A DNA stretch of 64,000 nt, from the NCBI RefSeq assembly GCF_014655295.1, contig NZ_BNBI01000002.1:599424-663423 (forward strand), written 5' to 3'. Positions 54,828 through 63,866 of the stretch are shown here, piece by piece (position 1 is the stretch's first letter; each line of letters begins with the position of its first letter). The DNA is from Streptomyces fumanus (lineage in GTDB: Bacteria > Actinomycetota > Actinomycetes > Streptomycetales > Streptomycetaceae). The translations under genes and the position numbers were made by a program. Below the pieces are notes generated by a model that was not told the origin of the DNA, ran no database searches, and was given only the letters and a program-made list of their open reading frames with translations.

Positions 54828-56888
54828 TCAGGCGCAGGTGAACCTGGACTCCGCCCAGTCGGCGAGCACCAGGGTGTCGAGGTGGCTGTGCGGCTCGACG
54901 ACCAGCCGTACGGTGCTGCGGCCCGAGATGTCGACATGGACGGGCACCGCCGGGTCCCCGCCCCGCACCGTGCCGGACCGCCACAGCCGGGCGCCGTCGG
55001 CCCATACGGAGAAGCGGACCTTGCCGAGCTTCATGGTCAGGTCGTCGACGCCGATCTGGGCGTCGTAGGAGGTGCAGGAGCGGTTGAGGTCGATGGTCAC
55101 GGAGGAGCGGCCGTGCACGGTCACGCCGTGCGCGTACTCCCGGCCGGCGATCCGCAGCCCCGAGCGCTGCCACGCCCAACTGCTCTCCCGCATCCGCATC
55201 TCCGGCCCGGTGCCGTCACCGGTGATGTCGTACGACAGCCCGCTCCACTGGTAGACGACCGGCGCGGGCGGCGGGGCCGGGCGCGAGGACGGCGTCGGCG
55301 TGGGGGCGGGCTTCTTGGTGGGCTCGGGCGCGGGTCCCGGGGTGGAGGTCTCCCCGCGGGACGGCGTCGACGTGGCCGACGACTCGGGCTCAGGCCCAGG
55401 CTTGGACGCGGACGAGGACGCGGAGGAGGACGTCGACGCGGGCGTGCGCGTGGACGAGGCCGCGGACGTACCGGCGGCACCCGGCGCCGATGGCTGCGGG
55501 CCCGCCGGAGGCTGGGGACGGGACCGCGCCGGCTTCTCCGGGGCCCCGGGTGTCTCCTCGCCGGACCCGGCCGCGGGCGCCGACTGGGACGGCACCGCCT
55601 CCGCCCTCGGCCGGTCGGCGGCGTCCTGGCCGGTCAGCGCGAAGACCACCGCCGCGATGCCGGCCGCCACCACACCGGCCGCGATCCCCACCTTCACCGG
55701 CGCCCCCAGCCCCTGCGAGGCCCCCGCACCGCCTCCGGCACCCGCGCCCCCGGTCGACGCCCCGCTCGACGCGGCGGCCCCCGCGGCACCGGCCGCCCCC
55801 GCACCCGCCCCGCCGGCGATGAGCGCCGCCGCCTTGGCGTACCCGGCCGCGCCGAACCAGCCGATGACGGCGAGCGGCACGACGCCGGGAATCCCGCCGG
55901 CGACCTCCTCGATCTGACTGGCGGCCAGCCGGCACTTGGCGCACTCCTCCAGATGCTTGCGCAGCCCCCGCTCGGCCCGGGTACGCAGCCTGCCCCGGGC
56001 GTACGTGCCGAGCCGGTCGGCGTAGCGGGCGCACTCCTCGTCCTCGGCGAGCGCGGCGCTGACGTGCGCCTGGAGGTACGCCTGCCGCAGCCCCTCGCGG
56101 GCCCGGCTGGCCAGCACCCGGGTGCCGTTGGCGTCCAGGCCGAACAGCGGGGCCACCTGGCTCGGCGACTCGTCCTCGACCTCGGTGTGCCACAGCACGG
56201 CCTGCCAGCGCTCCGGCAGCGACCGGAAGGCCCGTACGGCCATGGACCGCTCGGCCTCCCGCATGGCCCGGACGTCGGCGCCCAGTTCCAGGGTGTCGTC
56301 GTCCGCGACCGACGCGGCCCGCGCGGACTGCGCGGCGAACACCGCGAAGTCGTCGACCAACTGCTCGCGCCGCGCCGACTGCGTCCAGGAGGCGGCGACC
56401 CGCCGGACGCTGGTGAGCAGGTAGGCACGGACGGCGTACTCGGGGCCGGAGCCCCCGCGCACCGCCTGGAGCATCCGGGCGAACACCTCGGCGGTCAGGT
56501 CGTCCGCGGTGTGCGCGTCCCGGCAGCAGGTACGGGCGTACCGGCGTACGGCGTCGGCATGGCGCCGGTACAGCTCCTCGTACGCGCTGTCGTCCCCCGA
56601 GCGCATCCACCCGATCAGGTCGACGTCGGCCGGCGGCGCCTCAGCCGGCGGCACCAGTCCGTCCTCGTCGGGCGCACGCGCGGGACGCGGCGACACCCCG
56701 CCCCCTTCATCCCGCCGCCACTGCGCCGGAACACCGCCCCCGGCGCTCCCCGGAACACCGCCCCCGGCGCTCCCGGGACCGGCGCCCACCGGGCCGCTCA
56801 CCGGTCCGCCCTGCTGGGGGACCTGTGACGGTCCGCCGGTCTCCGAGCCCTTCCCGCCGACCGAATCGTCCCGCCCGTCAACGTCCAT
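54828..56888 (-). CDS. ECF sigma factor fused to zinc finger, TM and NPCBM domain
   Basis: 686 aa. sigma2 (YEELYRRHADAVRRYARTCC, DDLTAEVFARML), sigma4 (RSLPERWQAVLWHTEVEDES), then HLEECAKC (zf-HC2-like, H-x3-C-x2-C), a hydrophobic segment (about 390-410), a Ser/Pro/Thr-rich linker (410-560) and a C-terminal NPCBM carbohydrate-binding domain (SGLRIAGREYAHGVTVHGRS, VDISGRSTVRLVVEPHSHLD). Sigma, anti-sigma-like finger and an exposed sugar-binding module in one chain; similar large-extension ECF groups (ECF52-type) are known. ATG at 56888; convergent with SARP. A 24-bp direct repeat at 56728-56775 lies in the N-terminal linker. Confidence 0.9.
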   Translation of the reverse strand: MDVDGRDDSVGGKGSETGGPSQVPQQGGPVSGPVGAGPGSAGGGVPGSAGGGVPAQWRRDEGGGVSPRPARAPDEDGLVPPAEAPPADVDLIGWMRSGDDSAYEELYRRHADAVRRYARTCCRDAHTADDLTAEVFARMLQAVRGGSGPEYAVRAYLLTSVRRVAASWTQSARREQLVDDFAVFAAQSARAASVADDDTLELGADVRAMREAERSMAVRAFRSLPERWQAVLWHTEVEDESPSQVAPLFGLDANGTRVLASRAREGLRQAYLQAHVSAALAEDEECARYADRLGTYARGRLRTRAERGLRKHLEECAKCRLAASQIEEVAGGIPGVVPLAVIGWFGAAGYAKAAALIAGGAGAGAAGAAGAAASSGASTGGAGAGGGAGASQGLGAPVKVGIAAGVVAAGIAAVVFALTGQDAADRPRAEAVPSQSAPAAGSGEETPGAPEKPARSRPQPPAGPQPSAPGAAGTSAASSTRTPASTSSSASSSASKPGPEPESSATSTPSRGETSTPGPAPEPTKKPAPTPTPSSRPAPPPAPVVYQWSGLSYDITGDGTGPEMRMRESSWAWQRSGLRIAGREYAHGVTVHGRSSVTIDLNRSCTSYDAQIGVDDLTMKLGKVRFSVWADGARLWRSGTVRGGDPAVPVHVDISGRSTVRLVVEPHSHLDTLVLADWAESRFTCA

Positions 56889-57294
56889 CGCGGAATGCCC
56901 CCGCCGCCTGCCGACCACTCCCGAACACCGGGTCAGCGTGTCACAGCGGCTTTTGGCAGGAACACCACGGGCGTGACCGTCACTCGTCCGGGGGATTCAC
57001 CCGGCACGCGGTAGTGAAGGCCACCCGACCGGGGAAGGATTGCCTCCTCCCCCGGCAAGGGCGGCTCTCCGCACCGCCCGGATCACCCCGCGGACCCGCC
57101 GCGCCGCGCCCGCCCACACCGACCCTCGGCGCCAGGACGGGCCGCAACCACAGCCCCCTCCAACAGCCGCCGCTCAAGACGGCCGGGACCGCAGCCCCCA
57201 GTGGCCGGCACTCAGGACGGGCCGAAACCCACACCCCTCCAGCGGCCGACGCTCAGGACGGACCGAAACCACAGCCCCCTCCAGCAGCCGCCGC
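56889..57294. other. Intergenic region ECF sigma / tetR
   Basis: 406 bp. The left part should hold the sigma gene promoter; no clear box recognised. The right half (from about 57130) is made of tandem copies of the tetR 3' end. Confidence 0.6.
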
Positions 57295-57328
57295 TCAAGA
57301 CGGCCGGGACCGCAGCCCCTCCAGCAGG
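57130..57328. repeat. Tandem copies of the tetR 3' end
   Basis: Five head-to-tail units of about 38-42 bp, each beginning ctcaagacgg or ctcaggacgg and containing a ccctccagc block. Only the right-most unit (from 57294) is part of the gene; each copy still resembles the last codons and stop of tetR on the minus strand. Confidence 0.88.
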
Positions 57329-58092
57329 ATGTCCAGCAGCCGCGCCGAGGCCGCCGCCTGCTGGGCCGCGTCCGGCAGCGAGGGTGCCGCCGTGGCTATC
57401 ACCAGCAGGACGTCCGACACCGACACGTCCGGCCGCAGCTCGCCCGCCTCGCGCGCCCGGTCCACGAGCCGCCCCACGACCTCCAGCAGCGCCGTGGCTC
57501 CCGTGTCGTCGGGACCGGCCGGCACCGGCTGCTCCGATACCAGCCGCAGCTCGTTGGCATCGACCTGCGTCCGCTGCTGCGGCACCCGAGGCTCACCGAC
57601 CGAACCGGCAGAACCGACGGCCGCGCCCCCGCTCCCGCCCCCTTCCTCCCGCTCCTCCGCCACCCCGACCCGCAGCACCTGCGGCGGCAGCAGCCGCCCC
57701 GCGCCGGACGCCACCGAGGTGCGCAGGAACCGGGACAGTGCCGACCACGGCTCGTCCTCCTGCCCGAGCGCCGCCCGCGCCTGATCGGTCAGCCGGGCCG
57801 TCTCCTCCTCGGCTATCCGGCGCACCAGCACGTCCTTGCTCGGGAACCGGCGGTACACCGTGCCGACCCCGACCCGGGCGCGCCGCGCCACGTCCTCCAT
57901 CGGCGCCCCGTACCCGAGCTCGCCGAACACCTCACGTGCCGCGCGCAGCACGTGCTCCAGGTTGCGCTGGGCGTCCACCCGCAGCGGCGTCGTCCGCGCG
58001 CCGTCCCCGCGTGAGCCGCCCGCCGTCGCGTTCAGCGCGCCGCCGGCGGCGACTGCGGACGCGGACGACCAATGAGAGTCCTGAACATGCAT
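57295..58092 (-). CDS. TetR/AcrR-family regulator
   Basis: 265 aa, longer than usual because of a flexible N-terminus (1-45) and a Gly/Gln insertion (about 165-200). HTH: HVLRAAREVFGELGYGAPMEDVA and GVGTVYRRFPSKDVLVRRI. C-terminal domain ends EGLRSRPS. ATG at 58092, gggga 8 nt upstream. Divergent from NDH-2, which may be its target (inference). Confidence 0.9.
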   Translation of the reverse strand: MHVQDSHWSSASAVAAGGALNATAGGSRGDGARTTPLRVDAQRNLEHVLRAAREVFGELGYGAPMEDVARRARVGVGTVYRRFPSKDVLVRRIAEEETARLTDQARAALGQEDEPWSALSRFLRTSVASGAGRLLPPQVLRVGVAEEREEGGGSGGAAVGSAGSVGEPRVPQQRTQVDANELRLVSEQPVPAGPDDTGATALLEVVGRLVDRAREAGELRPDVSVSDVLLVIATAAPSLPDAAQQAAASARLLDILLEGLRSRPS

Positions 58093-58465
58093 AGACAATC
58101 CCCCGGTAATGACGTCTCCCCCCGGAGACTCTCCCCGCCATCGAAAGCCGGAGCGTGTGCGGAACGGGCCGATTCCCGGTCCGCCCGTCGCGAACCCGGC
58201 AGCGCATCCCCCTACACCCCGTCGAGACGAACATAGTTGAGTGGGAGTCAGATCAGAAGGGGCAGACTCCGGACGGTCCCCGCCCCGATCGGAGTACGGA
58301 TCGTCCACGCCCCCCGTACCGCCCCGGGTACACCCCGCGCCGCCCCCACTGACCTGCGGACCTTCCCTGTTCCCCGTCCGCCCGGCCGGCCCGGCACCTT
58401 CCCGCCGACCGGTCATACAAATTGCCGGGCCTGTGGACAAACGCAAGCGCCGGGTGCGTCATGGG
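58093..58465. promoter_or_regulatory. Divergent tetR / NDH-2 promoter region
   Basis: 373 bp. A CATACA box about 40 bp ahead of NDH-2 (58424-58429) is a -10 candidate; an AT-richer patch lies at 58228-58240. No long palindrome typical of a TetR operator was found, and no Rex-type TTGTGAA-TTCACAA. Confidence 0.4.
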
Positions 58466-59845
58466 ATGGTGAAGGAACGTGCGCGCATTCTCGTTGTCGG
58501 TGGCGGCTACGTCGGGATGTACACGGCCCTGCGCCTCCAGCGGAAGCTGAAGGCCGAACTGCGCCGGGGCGAGGCCGAGATCACGGTGGTGACGCCCGAC
58601 CCGTACATGACGTACCAGCCGTTCCTGCCCGAGGCCGCCGCCGGGTCGATCTCCCCGCGGCACGTCGTCGTCCCGCTGCGCCGCGTCCTGGACCGCTGCC
58701 AGGTCGTCGTCGGCGAGGCCCAGTCCGTCGACCACGCCCGCCGCACCGCCGCCGTCACCACCCTCGCCACCGAGGAGGAGGGCCGCGGCGCCCGCCTCTT
58801 CCGCTACGACGAACTCGTCCTCGCCCCCGGCTCGGTCTCCCGCGTCCTGCCCGTCCCCGGCCTCGCCGACCACGGCATCGGCTTCAAGACCGTCGAGGAG
58901 GCCATCGGCCTGCGCAACCACGTCATCGAACAGATGGACATCGCCTCCTCCACCCGCGACCCCGCGCTCCGGGACGCCGCCCTCACCTTCGTCTTCGTCG
59001 GCGGCGGCTACGCGGGCGTGGAGGCCCTCGGCGAACTGGAGAACATGGCCCGCTACGCCGCGCGGTACTACCACAACGTCGCCCCCGACGACATGAAGTG
59101 GATCCTCGTCGAGGCCACCGACCGCGTCCTGCCCGAGGTCGGCGCGGAACTGGGCCGCTACACCGTCAGCGAACTGCGCCGCCGCAACGTCGACGTACGC
59201 CTCGGCACCCGCCTGGAGTCCTGCGCCGACCGCGTCGCCGTGCTCAGCGACGGCTCCCGCTTCCCCACGCGTACGGTCGTCTGGACGGCCGGCGTCCGGC
59301 CGCACCCCGTCCTCGACGCCACCGACCTGCCCCGGACCGACCACGGCAAGCTGCGATGCACCGCCCAGTTGTCGATCGAGGGCACCACGCACGCGTGGGC
59401 GGCCGGAGACGCCGCCGCCGTCCCCGACGTCACCGCCGGCGAGCCCGGCCGCACCTGCGCCCCCAACGCCCAGCACGCCCTGCGCCAGGCCCGCGTCCTC
59501 GGTGACAACATCGCGCACGCCCTGCGCGGCGAGCCCCTGGAGACGTACGCGCACCGGTACGCCGGGTCGGTCGCCTCCCTCGGCCACCACCAGGGCGTCG
59601 CCCAGGTCTACGGCCGCAGGCTCAAGGGCTACCCCGCGTGGTTCATGCACCGCGCCTACCACCTCAGCCGGGTCCCCACCGTCAACCGCAAGGCGCGCGT
59701 GCTGGCCGAATGGGTGCTGGCGGGACTGTTCAAGCGCGAGATCGTCTCCCTGGGTTCACTCGAACATCCGCGAGCGGAGTTCGAACTCGCTGCCGGTGGA
59801 AAGCCTTCTCCAGAACCCCCGCACAACCCGAAGGGGTCGTCCTGA
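58466..59845 (+). CDS. Type II NADH dehydrogenase (NDH-2)
   Basis: 459 aa. FAD motif RILVVGGGYVGMYTALRL, NAD motif FVFVGGGYAGVEALGEL, and WAAGDAAAVPD near residue 310. C-terminal part has the amphipathic segment VNRKARVLAEWVLAGLFKRE for membrane attachment. Oxidises NADH and passes electrons to menaquinone without pumping protons. ATG at 58466 chosen; the frame is open upstream but without family similarity. Confidence 0.9.
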   Translation: MVKERARILVVGGGYVGMYTALRLQRKLKAELRRGEAEITVVTPDPYMTYQPFLPEAAAGSISPRHVVVPLRRVLDRCQVVVGEAQSVDHARRTAAVTTLATEEEGRGARLFRYDELVLAPGSVSRVLPVPGLADHGIGFKTVEEAIGLRNHVIEQMDIASSTRDPALRDAALTFVFVGGGYAGVEALGELENMARYAARYYHNVAPDDMKWILVEATDRVLPEVGAELGRYTVSELRRRNVDVRLGTRLESCADRVAVLSDGSRFPTRTVVWTAGVRPHPVLDATDLPRTDHGKLRCTAQLSIEGTTHAWAAGDAAAVPDVTAGEPGRTCAPNAQHALRQARVLGDNIAHALRGEPLETYAHRYAGSVASLGHHQGVAQVYGRRLKGYPAWFMHRAYHLSRVPTVNRKARVLAEWVLAGLFKREIVSLGSLEHPRAEFELAAGGKPSPEPPHNPKGSS

Positions 59846-60017
59846 CCGGACTCAGGAACTCAACCGCCCGGCCCGGCGTCTGACGGATGTCGGCCCGGTC
59901 GGGCACCCTGCCAGACTGGTCCACCACCGCGGGCGGGCCGCCGCTCACCCGCGTGGCCCCCCGGGGCCCCGGCCGGTCCCGGCCCGGCCGCCGACGACTA
60001 CACCGAGGCAAGGATTC

Positions 60018-61667
60018 GTGAACTTCACGCGCTGGAGCGCCCGACTCCCCGGAACACAGCGCCGCGCCGCGGCGCGGACCGACACCGCGGTCTCCCCGGA
60101 CCGGCGCGGAGACAGCCGGGGCGACACCTCCGTGCCCACCGCCCGCGCGGAGCAGCTCACCGACGACGCCCCGCCCGTACCGGCCGTCGACGACCTCCCG
60201 GTCCGCGACGTCCTGGACCGCGTCCCGGCCCTCGTCGCCCTCGTCCACGGCCCCGACCACCGCATCGCCTACGTCAACGACGCCTATACGGCGGCCTTCG
60301 GCGTCCGCACCCTGGGCGAACGCGCCCGCGAGGCCCTGCCCGAGCTGGCCGAACTGGGCCTCTTCCCGCTCCTGGACCAGGTCCAGCGCAGCGCCCGCCC
60401 CCGCACCCTGAAGTCCCGCAGGGCCCCCGACGGCCGCTCCTACACCTTCACCTGCACCCCGGTCACCGAGGACGGCGACCGCGGGGTCCTCGTCTTCGCC
60501 ACCGACGTCACCGACCACGCCGAGGCCGCCGAGCGCCTGCGCGCCAGCGAGCGCCGCCAGCGCGAGACCGCCGTCACCCTCCAGCGCTCCCTGCTCCCGC
60601 AGGAACTGGAGGAACCCGACGACCTCCGGGTGGCCGCCACCTACCACCCCGGCGGCACCGAAGCCGCCGTCGGCGGCGACTGGTACGACGTGATCACCCT
60701 CGGCGGCGGACGCACCGCCCTGGTCATCGGCGACGTCATGGGCCGCGGGGTGCGCGCCGCCGCCGTGATGGGCCAGCTCCGTACGGCGGTCCGGGCCTAC
60801 GCCCGGCTCGACCTGCCCCCGCACGAGGTGCTCCAGCTCCTCGACGGCCTCGCCATGGAGATCGACGCCAACCAGATCGCCACCTGCGTCTACGCCATCC
60901 ACGACCCCAACGAGGGCAAGCTGGTGTACGCCTCCGCCGGACACCTGCCGATCCTGGTCCGCGACGAGATGGGCACCGTCCGGCGCGCCGACGAACCCAC
61001 CGGCCCCCCGCTGGGCACCGGCAACTGGGTGCACGCCTCCGGGACCGTCCCCCTCACCCCCGGCTCCACCGCCGTCCTCTACACCGACGGCCTGGTGGAA
61101 CGCCGCAACGAGGACCTGGACGACGGCATCGCCGCCCTGGAGCGCGCCCTGGCCGGCGCCCGCGGCACCCCCCAGGTGATCTGCGACCGCCTGGTCCGCT
61201 CGGCGGGCGTCACCGCCGACCACGACGACGACGTGGCCGTCCTGGTCCTCCAGCACCCCGCCCGCACCGGCCCCGAGCGGGAGCTGTTCCGCAACGCCGC
61301 GCTGGACCTGATCGGCGGCGTGGAGGCGGCCCCACGCGCGCGTGCCTTCGCCTCCGGCGTCCTGACGAGCTGGCGCTTCCCCGCCGACCTGCACGACCTG
61401 GGCGTCCTCGCCGCCAGCGAACTGGTCGCCAACTCCCTCCAGCACGGCACACCGCCCATGCGGCTGCGGCTGCGCCGTACCGACCGGCGGCTGATCATCG
61501 AGGTCACGGACGGCGACGACCACCTGCCCAGACGCCGCCGGGCGGAACCGGCCGACGAGTCCGGCCGGGGCATCGCGATCGTCGCCACCATCGCCTCGAA
61601 CTGGGGGAGCCGCCGCACCCCGGGCGGGGGCAAGGCGGTCTGGTGCGAGTTCGCCCTCAAACCCTGA
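60018..61667 (+). CDS. PAS - PP2C phosphatase - HATPase fusion
   Basis: 549 aa. PAS-like sensor (about 60-165, LVALVHGPDHRIAYVNDAYT), SpoIIE/PP2C domain (about 175-410; AAVGGDWYDVITLGGG, IGDVMGRGVRAAAVM, YASAGHLPILV, AVLYTDGLVERR), then an RsbW-like HATPase (about 430-549; AASELVANSLQHGT and DESGRGIAIVATIASNWG). Phosphatase and anti-sigma-like kinase in one chain, a common Streptomyces SigF/SigB-network layout. GTG with aagga 5 nt upstream. Confidence 0.93.
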   Translation: MNFTRWSARLPGTQRRAAARTDTAVSPDRRGDSRGDTSVPTARAEQLTDDAPPVPAVDDLPVRDVLDRVPALVALVHGPDHRIAYVNDAYTAAFGVRTLGERAREALPELAELGLFPLLDQVQRSARPRTLKSRRAPDGRSYTFTCTPVTEDGDRGVLVFATDVTDHAEAAERLRASERRQRETAVTLQRSLLPQELEEPDDLRVAATYHPGGTEAAVGGDWYDVITLGGGRTALVIGDVMGRGVRAAAVMGQLRTAVRAYARLDLPPHEVLQLLDGLAMEIDANQIATCVYAIHDPNEGKLVYASAGHLPILVRDEMGTVRRADEPTGPPLGTGNWVHASGTVPLTPGSTAVLYTDGLVERRNEDLDDGIAALERALAGARGTPQVICDRLVRSAGVTADHDDDVAVLVLQHPARTGPERELFRNAALDLIGGVEAAPRARAFASGVLTSWRFPADLHDLGVLAASELVANSLQHGTPPMRLRLRRTDRRLIIEVTDGDDHLPRRRRAEPADESGRGIAIVATIASNWGSRRTPGGGKAVWCEFALKP

Positions 61668-61704
61668 CCGCCCCGGCCCGGTCAGCCTTCCCCCGCCGCT
61701 CCGG

Positions 61705-62994
61705 TCAGGCTTCCGCGCCGGCCACGGCCTCGGCCGGCGCACCGCCCTGCCGGACCACCCGGCTCCGGCCGGCCCACGGCCGGTCCTGCACCTCGGTGAG
61801 TTGCCGCCCCAGCCGCACCGCCAGCACCGTGATCCCCAGCGAGAACAGCAGGAACGTCACGATGTACGGCCCGTGCAGCGAGGCCGCCAGCGGCCCGCCG
61901 ACCGCCGGCCCGATCGCCAGCGCGAGCTGCTTCACCAGCGCGAAGGCGGAGTTGTACTGCCCCGCCATGCCGTCCGGAGCGAGGTCCGCCACCAGCGGCG
62001 CCAGCGTCGGCGACAGCATCGCCTCACCCAGCCCGAACAGCGCGTACGTCGAGACGAACGCGGCGGTCGCCATCGCCTGGCTGCCGTGCCCGAGCCCGGC
62101 GTACCCCGCCACGGCCCACGCGACGGCCCAGATCAGCCCCACCGCGGCGATCACACGCGACCGCTTGCGCCGCTCCACGAACTTCAGCACCGCGAACTGC
62201 GCGACCACGATCATCAGCGTGTTCGCGGCCAGCGCGGTCCCCAGCGTGGAGGTCGAGATCCCGGCGGCCTCGACGCCGTACGCGCTCAGCCCCGACTCGA
62301 ACTGCCCGTAGCAGGCGAAGAACAGTACGAAGCCCAGGACGCACAACTGCACCATCGCCCGGTTCCCGAGCAGTTCCCGCCAGCTTCCCCGGCCCGCGGA
62401 GCCGGGCGCGTCCGCCATCCGCGGCGCCCGCGGCATCCGCACCGTCGCCAGCACCGCGACCAGCACCAGGAACATCGCCGCCTCGATCGCGAACAGCAGC
62501 GTGAACGAGGCCGCGCTGGAGGTGTCGACGAGATGACCGCCGATGAGCCCGCCGACCCCGAGGCCGAGGTTCTGCAGGAAGAACTGCATCGCGAACGCCC
62601 GCGACCGGTTCCCGGTGTCCGAGCAGTCCACGATCATCGTCGCCAGCGCCGGCTGCATCACGGCCTGCCCGGCCCCCAGCAGCGCGGCGGAGAGCAGCAC
62701 GGTGGCCGACTGTCCCGACACCCCCAGGCTCAGCGCCCCGACCGCGGCCAGGACCAGGGCGGCGAGCAGCACCGGCAGCGGGCCGCGCCGGACGATGGCC
62801 CGCCCGGCGAACGGCAGCACCACCAGCGCGGCCACGGCGAAGACGGCGAGCACGAGACCGGCCGTCACGGAACCCAGCCCCCGCACCTGCGCCACATAGA
62901 CGTACAGGTAGGGGACGGTGAAGCCGAGCCCGAACGCGCTGAGTGCGTTGCCCACGTGGATCCGGCGCATCGCGGCGCCCCTCGCCCTGGTCAC
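61705..62994 (-). CDS. MFS transporter, probable drug efflux
   Basis: 429 aa, 12 membrane segments expected. MFS motifs FAGRAIVRRGPLPVL (loop 2-3, motif A-like) and ALLGAGQAVMQPALATMIVD; C-half LFGLGEAMLSPTLAPLVADLAP. GTG at 62994 has gagagg 5 nt upstream; ATG at 63009 is possible. Divergent from MarR over an AT-rich operator-like gap, so probably repressed by it. Confidence 0.9.
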   Translation of the reverse strand: MTRARGAAMRRIHVGNALSAFGLGFTVPYLYVYVAQVRGLGSVTAGLVLAVFAVAALVVLPFAGRAIVRRGPLPVLLAALVLAAVGALSLGVSGQSATVLLSAALLGAGQAVMQPALATMIVDCSDTGNRSRAFAMQFFLQNLGLGVGGLIGGHLVDTSSAASFTLLFAIEAAMFLVLVAVLATVRMPRAPRMADAPGSAGRGSWRELLGNRAMVQLCVLGFVLFFACYGQFESGLSAYGVEAAGISTSTLGTALAANTLMIVVAQFAVLKFVERRKRSRVIAAVGLIWAVAWAVAGYAGLGHGSQAMATAAFVSTYALFGLGEAMLSPTLAPLVADLAPDGMAGQYNSAFALVKQLALAIGPAVGGPLAASLHGPYIVTFLLFSLGITVLAVRLGRQLTEVQDRPWAGRSRVVRQGGAPAEAVAGAEA

Positions 62995-63009
62995 GTTCAC
63001 CTCTCTCAT

Positions 63010-63060
63010 CAGTTAGACATGAAGACTTAGAAGCTAAACTTCGAAGCTAAAGATTATATT
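63010..63060. promoter_or_regulatory. AT-rich operator between MFS and MarR genes
   Basis: Two 13-bp direct units, cttagaagctaaa (63026-63038) and cttcgaagctaaa (63039-63051), each with a palindromic core, in an AT-rich segment rare for this genome. Typical location for a MarR autoregulatory operator. Confidence 0.55.
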
Positions 63061-63069
63061 CCGAAGGAC

Positions 63070-63098
63070 TTCAAGGCAAAGCGACGCCGTGCCATACT
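63070..63098 (+). promoter_or_regulatory. marR promoter
   Basis: TTCAAG (63070-63075), 17-bp spacer, CATACT (63093-63098). The ATG at 63105 is 7 nt beyond the -10, so the marR transcript is probably leaderless. Confidence 0.55.
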
Positions 63099-63104
63099 CG
63101 GCCC

Positions 63105-63653
63105 ATGGCCGACACCTCCGAAGCCGGCGAGCCCTCACTCGAAGAGCAGATCGCCGCCTACCAGCGCGAGTTCCAGGACCTCGACCCCCAGGTCGAGAAG
63201 ATCGTGTCGGCCCTCTCCCGTCTGAACCGCCGCATGAACGTCGCGTACGGCCGGCAGACCGCCGACCTCGGCATCAGCAACGCCGACTGGGAGGTCCTCA
63301 AGGCCCTCGTGCTGTCCGGCGCCCCCTACCGGATGGGCCCGGGCGAGCTGGCCAAGCGCCTCGGCCTCACCCCGGCCGCGATGACCCACCGCATCGACCG
63401 GATGGTCACCGAGGGTCTGGTCACCCGGGAGCGCGACGAGAACAACCGGGTCCGCGTCATCGTCGAGCTGACCGGCGAGGGCCGCGAGAAGTGGCTGGCG
63501 GCCATGCGGCTCGCCTCCGTCTTCGAGGAGGACCTCCTCCAGGACCTCTCCCCGGACGAGCGCACCTCCCTCGGCGAGGTCCTCACCCGCCTGCTGCGCC
63601 GGGTGGAACACGCCCAGCCGGACGCCGGCGGCCGGCTGAGCGACCTCGACTGA
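63105..63653 (+). CDS. MarR-family regulator
   Basis: 182 aa. N-terminal helix (SLEEQIAAYQREFQDL) then the winged HTH: LGISNADWEVLKALVLSG, GELAKRLGLTPAAMTHRIDRM (recognition helix) and RERDENNRVRVIVELT (wing). Longer N-terminus than classical MarR, as in Streptomyces TamR-like proteins. Divergent from an MFS exporter; probable local repressor responding to a small molecule. Confidence 0.92.
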   Translation: MADTSEAGEPSLEEQIAAYQREFQDLDPQVEKIVSALSRLNRRMNVAYGRQTADLGISNADWEVLKALVLSGAPYRMGPGELAKRLGLTPAAMTHRIDRMVTEGLVTRERDENNRVRVIVELTGEGREKWLAAMRLASVFEEDLLQDLSPDERTSLGEVLTRLLRRVEHAQPDAGGRLSDLD

Positions 63654-63674
63654 AAAGATCTTGACAGGGGGTGC

Positions 63675-63703
63675 TTGACAGCCATCCCCCCGATCCGTAA
63701 GGT
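63675..63703 (+). promoter_or_regulatory. rrn-type promoter, upstream
   Basis: TTGACA (63675-63680), 17-bp spacer, TAAGGT (63698-63703), a near-consensus vegetative promoter; another TTGACA lies at 63661-63666. First of the rrn promoters. Confidence 0.85.
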
Positions 63704-63836
63704 TCTTCGGGTTGCCGCAGAGCCGTAACGGTTCTTCGGTAGCACTTCCGCCGCAGCAGCGGCACCTCACACCACCAGCACGACTCTCCCCCGGGAACAA
63801 TTTCGGCATGCCCGGAATTCAATTCCCGGCCTCGAT

Positions 63837-63866
63837 TTGAAGGCCGAGGAGAGAGTCCGCTAAGGT
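63837..63866 (+). promoter_or_regulatory. rrn-type promoter, downstream
   Basis: TTGAAG (63837-63842), 18-bp spacer, TAAGGT (63861-63866). Transcription should start near 63873. Confidence 0.75.
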
